From positions 496,001-560,000 of the forward strand of contig NZ_MWQN01000001.1 in NCBI RefSeq assembly GCF_002024165.1: 64,000 nucleotides of DNA. The letters are read 5' to 3'. The DNA is from Embleya scabrispora (GTDB taxonomy: Bacteria > Actinomycetota > Actinomycetes > Streptomycetales > Streptomycetaceae). The notes under the pieces were generated by a model, which was not told the DNA's origin, did not search any database, and saw only the letters and a program-made list of their open reading frames with translations. The position numbers and the translations under genes were made by a program. Of the stretch, positions 58,856 through 64,000 are shown one piece after another (within the stretch, counting starts at the first letter, position 1; every line of letters starts with the position of its first letter).

Positions 58856-60949
58856 TCACTCCACCTCCACGCCGTGCGACTCGGCGACGCCCAGCAGGCC
58901 GTTGCGGAAGCCGTTCGTGGTGGGCGAGAAGGTCCAGCCGGTGTCGGCGCGGACGAAGGCGCCGAGGACCATGGCGGTTTCGCCGGGGCGGCGGGTCGGG
59001 ACCGGGTTGGTGCCGAGGTCGCGGCCGTCGGCCTGGTCGAGGCGGGTGAGTTTGGTGCCGCGCAGAGTGCTCAGGTCGCGGCCGGGGGCGTGTTCCTCGT
59101 CGACGGCGGCGGCCAGGACCAGCCGGTCGGCCTCGCGGGGCAGCAGGGCCAGGTCGATCAGGAAGGCCACCCCGTCGCCGATCCGCACCGCCCCTTCCGG
59201 ACTGGCCGGGTTGTTGAAGAAGACGAAGTGCTCGTCGCCGAGCACCCGCCCGCGTCGGCACACGAACGCGCACGGGTCCAGCGGCGGCGCGGTTCCCGGG
59301 TCCCAGGCCACCTGGACCAGCAGCCGGCTGCCGGACGCGGCGGCCGTGCCGGTGCCCGGGCCCAGCCGACCGCGCAGGCCGTGTCGGGCGAGCAGGCCGA
59401 CCAGTTCCGGCCCGGTGACCAGGCCCAGCGGCTTGTTGCGGATGAACTCGTGGCTGCCGGGCCCGAACCCGGACGTGGTCACCAGCAGGCCCTTGTTCGC
59501 GCCGTGGTGCTGGACGGTCCCGGCCAGGTCGCGCACGGCGGTCGGCGGGACGGTGTGCCGGTAGCGCTTGACCTGCACCACGATCGTGCCGCCGCGGATC
59601 GGGTCCGGGTCCACCGCGACCACGTCGACGCCCTGGTCGCCGCTGCGCGCGGTGGTCGCGACCTCCATGCCCATGCGCTGGAACAGCTGGGCGATCAGGT
59701 TCTCGAACTCGATGGGGTCCATCACGAACAGGTCCGGATCGTCGTCGCCGGCGCCGGGCCGCGCGGGCAGCGTGGGGGTCGGCGCCGAGGCGACGCTGTC
59801 CGCGAGCCGGGTCGTCCGAACGGGAGTGGGCCGGTCCGGACGCGTCGACAGGACGCCCTCCATCGCCTCCAGGCACGCGACCGCGTCCACCCGGTCCAGG
59901 CTGATGTGCCGGAAGTCCTGCGCCCGGGCGGTCACCGTGACCAGATACGTGCGCCCGGGCCGGCCCGTCGCCGGGTCGATCGCCTGGACGAAGCCGTTCA
60001 GCACCACCGAGTCGAGGATGCCCTCGTGGTCGGCGAAGAACAGTTCGGCGAGTATCCGCAGCGCGCTCTGGGCGAGCAGGTCGCGGTGGATCGTGCGCCG
60101 GTCGGTCGCCGTGCGGGCGACCTCCTTCTCCTGGTCGTCGGTCTTCACGTAGCGCATCCGGGCCACCACCGGCACCACGTCGACGGTCGGGAGTTCGTGG
60201 TCGACCACGAGTTGGCGCCGCGCGGCGTCGAAGGCCACCGTCGACTGGTCGGAGAATCCCTCCGGCCAGTCCGGCGAGGCGAGCAGGACCCCCTCGAAGT
60301 AGTCCTCGACCGCCTCCGGGTCGCGCGCCGCGAGCCGCCGCACCAGGTCGTCGACCTGCTCGTTGCGCTGCGCGGCGAGCGCCCGCTGACCGTTGGCCCA
60401 CTCCTCGAACTGCCGGTGGTATTCGTGGTATCGCTGCTGCCGCTCGTATTCGGCGGCCTGCGCGGCCCGCAGGTCGTGCTCGTAGCGGGCCTGTGCCTGC
60501 GCCCGGTCCTGCTCGTAGCGCGAGTGCGCGCCGGGCGCGAACGAGCCCAGGCCGGACGGTGCGGCGACCTGATAGCGCGCCGGATCGGGCATCGGAATCG
60601 GTCGGGCCAACTCCCCCGGCTGGAACGGCGGGATCTCGACGGCGGCGCGCAACCGGTCGATGTGGAACCCCGGCGCGCTCAGCCGGGCCCGGAGCACGCC
60701 CTGGAGTTCGGCGACCCGCTCCTCGATCTCGGCGGTCCGTCGGGCCACTTCGGCCTCGCGGGCCTGCTGGTAGGCGCGCTGCGCCTCGCGGTCCGCGCGT
60801 GCGGCGGCCTTCTGCGCCTCACGGCGATTGCGCTCGTCCGCCCGCTGCTGTTGCTGCCGCGCGCGCAACTCGGCCTCGCGCTGCCGCTGTTGCTGCCGCT
60901 GTAGTTCGGCCCATGTCCCCAGCACGCCGGTGCTCCGCCGACTCGCCAC
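58856..60949 (-). CDS. Coiled-coil / Mrr-type restriction endonuclease / TerD fusion protein
   Basis: This protein has 697 residues from the GTG at 60949 (a GTG eight codons later has a better ribosome site). Residues 12-90 and 145-200 are Gln/Arg/Glu-rich coiled coils. Residues 230-370 are an uncharacterised strand-rich domain. Residues 411-520 are an Mrr-like PD-(D/E)XK nuclease with FENLIAQLFQRMGMEV, then GDQGVDVVA and the VVQVKRY Gln-x-Lys. Residues 540-690 form a TerD/TerZ stress domain (RLLVQVAWDPGTAPPLDPCA, ending GFRNGLLGVAESHGVEVE). Nuclease plus TerD suggests a DNA-damage or phage-defence role. It stands alone, about 110 bases upstream of priA. Confidence 0.85.
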   Translation of the reverse strand: MASRRSTGVLGTWAELQRQQQRQREAELRARQQQQRADERNRREAQKAAARADREAQRAYQQAREAEVARRTAEIEERVAELQGVLRARLSAPGFHIDRLRAAVEIPPFQPGELARPIPMPDPARYQVAAPSGLGSFAPGAHSRYEQDRAQAQARYEHDLRAAQAAEYERQQRYHEYHRQFEEWANGQRALAAQRNEQVDDLVRRLAARDPEAVEDYFEGVLLASPDWPEGFSDQSTVAFDAARRQLVVDHELPTVDVVPVVARMRYVKTDDQEKEVARTATDRRTIHRDLLAQSALRILAELFFADHEGILDSVVLNGFVQAIDPATGRPGRTYLVTVTARAQDFRHISLDRVDAVACLEAMEGVLSTRPDRPTPVRTTRLADSVASAPTPTLPARPGAGDDDPDLFVMDPIEFENLIAQLFQRMGMEVATTARSGDQGVDVVAVDPDPIRGGTIVVQVKRYRHTVPPTAVRDLAGTVQHHGANKGLLVTTSGFGPGSHEFIRNKPLGLVTGPELVGLLARHGLRGRLGPGTGTAAASGSRLLVQVAWDPGTAPPLDPCAFVCRRGRVLGDEHFVFFNNPASPEGAVRIGDGVAFLIDLALLPREADRLVLAAAVDEEHAPGRDLSTLRGTKLTRLDQADGRDLGTNPVPTRRPGETAMVLGAFVRADTGWTFSPTTNGFRNGLLGVAESHGVEVE

Positions 60950-61130
60950 GCTATCGCCCTTCCGCCCTGCACCCGTCCGCCCCCACGCCGGATGCCATCC
61001 TGCCGTGTCCGGACGGTCGGCGCGAAGGCGGTGGGCGGGTCGATCCGCAGGTGGTCGGGCGATGGGGCGGGCGGGCGGCGGAACGGGGGCCGGACCGGCA
61101 GCCCGCTCGCGCCCGGGTCACGCCGAGCCG

Positions 61131-61553
61131 TCACCGGCCCCCGCGGGAACTGCCGCCCCTCGAACCGCTGGACGAACCGCCCTTGGACCCGCTGCCGGAC
61201 GAACTGCCGCCCTTGGACCCGCTGGTCGAGCCGCCCTTCGAGCCGCCGGACGAGATGCCCGACGTGCCGCCGGTGACCGAACCGCCCGAGTTTCCCGTCG
61301 TGGCCGATCCGGAGGTCGTGAAGCGGGTGGGATCGGGTGTGTCCGTCGGTCCGGAGCGGGAGGCGGTCGGCAGCGCGACGCCGGGGCTCGAGGCGGTCGC
61401 GCTCGGGACGGAAACGGTCGTGCGCTTCGGCGGTTTCGGCCGCTTCGACGACTTGCTCCCACCGCCGCATCCCGCCAGGACCAGTACACCCGCCGTGGTC
61501 GCCGCGGCGGCGACCGTCCCGATCCGGAAGATTCGTTTCTTCGTACGTCGCAT
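61131..61553 (-). CDS. Ser/Gly-rich lipoprotein
   Basis: This protein has 140 residues from the ATG at 61553. A basic start (MRRTKKRIFR), a hydrophobic stretch and the lipobox VLAGC at residues 25-29 mark it as an exported lipoprotein. The mature part is disordered, with Ser/Thr/Pro then repeated Ser-Gly-Ser-Lys-Gly-Gly units (GGSKGGSTSGSKGGSSSGSG). It may be a cell-wall spacer or surface protein. It has no recognised domain and resembles the next gene in overall design. Confidence 0.75.
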   Translation of the reverse strand: MRRTKKRIFRIGTVAAAATTAGVLVLAGCGGGSKSSKRPKPPKRTTVSVPSATASSPGVALPTASRSGPTDTPDPTRFTTSGSATTGNSGGSVTGGTSGISSGGSKGGSTSGSKGGSSSGSGSKGGSSSGSRGGSSRGGR

Positions 61554-61648
61554 GCTGTACACGCCCCCGTGGTCGACTGTCATAGGACTGTAGCCGGCCC
61601 GACCGGCCGCCGCCGGCACTCCCCCTCCCGAACGGCGGCCGATTCGCC

Positions 61649-62188
61649 TCATTCGCAGGCCGTACCGTCCCCGTCCCGGTCCAGGTGCGCGCCGTAGCCG
61701 GGTTCGCCGCGGTGGATCGGCGCGGCGCCGGCGGCCCGAACCGCGGTGCAGTTCTTGTAGTAGACCGGCCCGTCGCCACCGGTACTGCTGCCGCCGGTAC
61801 TGCCGGAGGTGCCGGAGCCGCCGGACGAACCCGTCCCCGCCGAACCGCCGCTCGACCCGGTGCTCTTGCTCCCCCCGGTGCCGACCGAGTCGCCCGCCGG
61901 CGGGACGGCTGCCTTCGACGGCTTCGGCGTGGGGTTCCTCGAAGCCGCCGACGGCGACGGCGACAACGAGGACGCAGGTGCGGAAGGTGTCGGCGAACCC
62001 GACGCCGCGGCGGTGGCCGTGGCCGCCCCGCCCCCGCTCTGGGAGGGCTTCGGCGAGCCGGACTTGCCGCCCCCGCCCCCGTCGCACCCCGCCAGCGCCA
62101 GGGCCAGCACCGCGGCCAACGCCGGCGCGATCACCCCCGCACGCCGCATGGATCCGAATCTCGGCACGGCTGTGCCCGATGTGCCCAT
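61649..62188 (-). CDS. Lipoprotein with C-terminal Excalibur calcium-binding domain
   Basis: This protein has 179 residues. A signal peptide ends in the lipobox ALAGC at residue 35, a long Ser/Gly/Pro-rich stalk follows, and the last 40 residues are an Excalibur domain: YYKNCTAVRAAGAAPIHRGE then PGYGAHLDRDGDGTACE, with the D-x-D-x-D-G loop and two Cys. Excalibur domains are common on surface proteins of actinobacteria and bacilli. It is adjacent to and in the same direction as another stalk-type lipoprotein, so the two may be co-expressed. Confidence 0.87.
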   Translation of the reverse strand: MGTSGTAVPRFGSMRRAGVIAPALAAVLALALAGCDGGGGGKSGSPKPSQSGGGAATATAAASGSPTPSAPASSLSPSPSAASRNPTPKPSKAAVPPAGDSVGTGGSKSTGSSGGSAGTGSSGGSGTSGSTGGSSTGGDGPVYYKNCTAVRAAGAAPIHRGEPGYGAHLDRDGDGTACE

Positions 62189-62330
62189 CTGCGAGTTCCC
62201 CCCTCGATATGTGCCGCCCGGACTCTAGCCGCCATCCCCGTCGCTGTCCGCCCGACCTCGGAGCCGGTACCGCTTTTCACGTTTCGCCGGGTATCTGGAC
62301 CGGACCTCGGAACCGACCTACGGTGCCTGG

Positions 62331-63737
62331 ATGGACCGATTGAGCGCGATGGATGCCGGGTTCTACTTCGTCGAGGACGAGAACGTGCCGATGCACGTGG
62401 GATCCGTGCTGATCTTCGACGGGCCCGCACCGTCGTACGGCGACGTGATCCGGCTGTTCGTCTCGAAGTTGCCGGAGGTGCCGCGCTATCGGCAGCGGGT
62501 CCGCACGCTGCCGCTGCATCTGGGCCGCCCGGTGTGGGTGGACGACGAACACTTCCAGATCCTCTACCACGTGCGGCACACCGCGGTCCCCGCGCCGGGC
62601 GGCGCCGACCAGGTGCGCAACCTCGCCGGCCGGCTGTTCGCGCAGCGGCTGGACCTGACCAAGCCGCTGTGGGAGGTCTGGCTGGTGGAGGGCCTGGCCG
62701 ACGACCGCTGGGCGATCATCTCCAAGGTGCACCACTGCCTGATCGACGGCATCGCCGGCACCGACCTGCTGCAGATCCTGCTCGACTGGCGCAAGGACCC
62801 GGAACCGCCCGAGGCCGACGAGTCGACGGACCCGTGGCTCCCGGAGCCCGCGCCGAGCACCGTCGATCTGATCGCGGACGGCCTTCGGGACGCCGTCGCC
62901 GCGCCGATCAAGCACCTGGCGGCGGTGCCGGCGCTGGCTCGGGAGATGCGCAGCGGCTCGGAGTTGACCGACATCGTCCGGGCGCTGGCCCGCAGCCTGC
63001 CCGGCACCGCGAATCGGCTCCTGGAGACCTCGGCCGGCTCGCTCAACGGCTCGATCGGGCCGCATCGGCGCTGGGTGTGGGCCGATGCGGAGATCGCCGA
63101 GATCAAACGGATCCGGAAGGAGTTCGGCGGCACCGTCAACGACGTGATCCTGACCGCGATCACCCGGGGCTTCCGCGATCTGCTGGCCGGGCGGGGCGAG
63201 TTGACGTCGGATCAGGTGGTCCGCTCGCTGGTCCCGGTGTCGGTGCGCGCGCCGCGCGAGCGCAGGACGCTCAACAACCGGCTCAGCGCGATCCTGGTGA
63301 ACCTGCCGGTCGGCGAGGACGATCCGGCGGCCCGGCTCCGCTCGATCCGCGAGCAGATGGACGACCTCAAACGCAGCCGGCAGGCGGCCGGCGCCGATGT
63401 CCTCACCAATCTGGGCAACTTCGCCGCGCCGACCCTGCTGGCACTCGGCTCGCGCGCCGCGCTGCGCTTCCCCCAGCGCCTTTTGCAGACGCTCACCACC
63501 AACGTCCCGGGCCCGCGCGTCCCGCTGTACATGCTGGGCCGCCCGCTGCGCGAGCTCTACCCGTACGTCCCGATCGCCGCCACGATGCGCATCGGCGTCG
63601 GCGTCTTCTCCTACCTGGACCACGTCACCTTCGGCATCACCGCCGACTTCGACGCGGTCCCCGACGCCCAAACCCTCGCGGACGGAATCCGAGCGGGCAT
63701 CGACGAGCTGCTGGAAGCCGCGACCGCTTCCGCCTGA
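62331..63737 (+). CDS. Wax ester synthase / diacylglycerol acyltransferase (WS/DGAT)
   Basis: This enzyme makes storage lipid by moving an acyl group from CoA to diacylglycerol or an alcohol. It has 468 residues starting MDRLSAMDAGFYFVEDENVP. The catalytic HHxxxDG motif is KVHHCLIDGIAG near residue 140. Further family motifs are PLWEVWLVEGL before it, VNDVILTAITRGFRDLLAGR and TTNVPGPRVPLYMLGRPLRE. The two condensation-type half domains are complete. It is divergent from the Excalibur lipoprotein. Confidence 0.93.
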   Translation: MDRLSAMDAGFYFVEDENVPMHVGSVLIFDGPAPSYGDVIRLFVSKLPEVPRYRQRVRTLPLHLGRPVWVDDEHFQILYHVRHTAVPAPGGADQVRNLAGRLFAQRLDLTKPLWEVWLVEGLADDRWAIISKVHHCLIDGIAGTDLLQILLDWRKDPEPPEADESTDPWLPEPAPSTVDLIADGLRDAVAAPIKHLAAVPALAREMRSGSELTDIVRALARSLPGTANRLLETSAGSLNGSIGPHRRWVWADAEIAEIKRIRKEFGGTVNDVILTAITRGFRDLLAGRGELTSDQVVRSLVPVSVRAPRERRTLNNRLSAILVNLPVGEDDPAARLRSIREQMDDLKRSRQAAGADVLTNLGNFAAPTLLALGSRAALRFPQRLLQTLTTNVPGPRVPLYMLGRPLRELYPYVPIAATMRIGVGVFSYLDHVTFGITADFDAVPDAQTLADGIRAGIDELLEAATASA

Positions 63738-63788
63738 ACACGCCGGGGGCGGCGGCCGGTCCGGGGACAGGGGCGGGAGAATGCCGGG

Positions 63789-64000
63789 ATGAGCGCTTCG
63801 CGGGACATTCTTGATCGGCCGGCTGCCGGGCCGGATCGTACGTTGCGGTACGGATCCGAGGCGGAGCAGGTCGTCGATCTCTGGCAGGCGCCGGGCAAGT
63901 CGCGGGGACTCGTCGTGGTGTTGCACGGGGGGTATTGGCGGGCCCGGTACGACCGGGGGTACACGTACTCGATGTGCGTCGCCTTGGCGGCCGAGGGGTA
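63789..64000 (+). CDS. Alpha/beta hydrolase, arylformamidase-like (5' part, runs off window)
   Basis: The ATG at 63789 opens a frame still open at base 64000, giving about 70 residues. It contains the oxyanion motif VVVLHGGYWRARYDRGYTYS, the HGGYW form typical of arylformamidase (kynurenine formamidase)-like and BD-FAE-type hydrolases. The nucleophile and the rest lie beyond the window. It follows the WS/DGAT gene after 51 bases and may be cotranscribed. Confidence 0.8.
   Translation, partial: MSASRDILDRPAAGPDRTLRYGSEAEQVVDLWQAPGKSRGLVVVLHGGYWRARYDRGYTYSMCVALAAEG

Overview
The window is very GC-rich, with G or C at almost every third codon position. Together with many GTG starts, leaderless-looking starts, a CdaR/PucR-type regulator, an F420-type enzyme and the rib/his/rpe/rsmB/fmt/def/priA gene order, this points to a Streptomyces-like actinomycete (Streptomycetales). 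The species cannot be named from the sequence.

Region 1 (1 to about 22.5 kb) is the right part of an integrated temperate phage; its left end lies outside the window. Almost everything reads leftward on the minus strand as one long, tightly overlapping gene series. From right to left it holds a large serine integrase (20960-22480), two short plus-strand genes including one repressor candidate, a divergent regulatory switch with three copies of a palindromic operator (19943-20067), and about a dozen tiny early genes, many with zinc-binding cysteines. These are followed by a YqaJ exonuclease plus ERF annealing pair, a RusA resolvase, a DnaB-like helicase followed by an iteron-like repeat field (11075-11385), an HNH-like protein, accessory membrane and PH-domain proteins, and finally the packaging and head genes: small and large terminase, a portal fused to a MuF domain, prohead protease and major capsid protein. 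The integrase abuts the 3' fragment of an NADPH-dependent FMN reductase-like gene (22501-22749), so the phage appears to have inserted into that gene.

Region 2 (22.8 to about 43.8 kb) is chromosomal accessory and metabolic DNA. It holds several regulator and target pairs: HxlR with an epoxide-hydrolase-like protein, MocR with a YczE membrane protein, and MarR with an F420-type reductase/hemerythrin fusion. It also holds an amidohydrolase, an Lrp regulator, a degenerate tyrosine-recombinase-like protein, acyl-CoA dehydrogenase, an M24 peptidase, a DUF3050 protein, a CaiB-type CoA transferase, a pyruvate dehydrogenase of the PoxB type, an EccA-like AAA+ ATPase and a CdaR-like regulator. Two intergenic stretches carry repeats: a 180-bp-offset duplication at 33.8-34.1 kb and a roughly 300-bp imperfect palindrome at 43.5-43.75 kb.

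Region 3 (43.8 to 58.7 kb) is core chromosome. A leftward riboflavin cluster (ribD, ribE, ribM, ribBA, ribH) starts behind a clear FMN riboswitch and runs into hisE and hisG and a PH-domain protein. Then come rpe on the plus strand, a methyltransferase, a membrane protein, and the leftward series priA, def, fmt, rsmB. Both def and priA carry a single-base frameshift in a G/C run, which looks more like a sequence error than decay.

Region 4 (58.8 kb to the end) has a coiled-coil/Mrr-nuclease/TerD fusion protein, two Ser/Gly-rich lipoproteins (one with an Excalibur domain), a wax ester synthase/diacylglycerol acyltransferase and the start of an alpha/beta hydrolase. The fusion protein is the most defence-like item in the window and the best candidate for an undescribed function. 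No CRISPR array, tRNA, rRNA or insertion sequence was seen.
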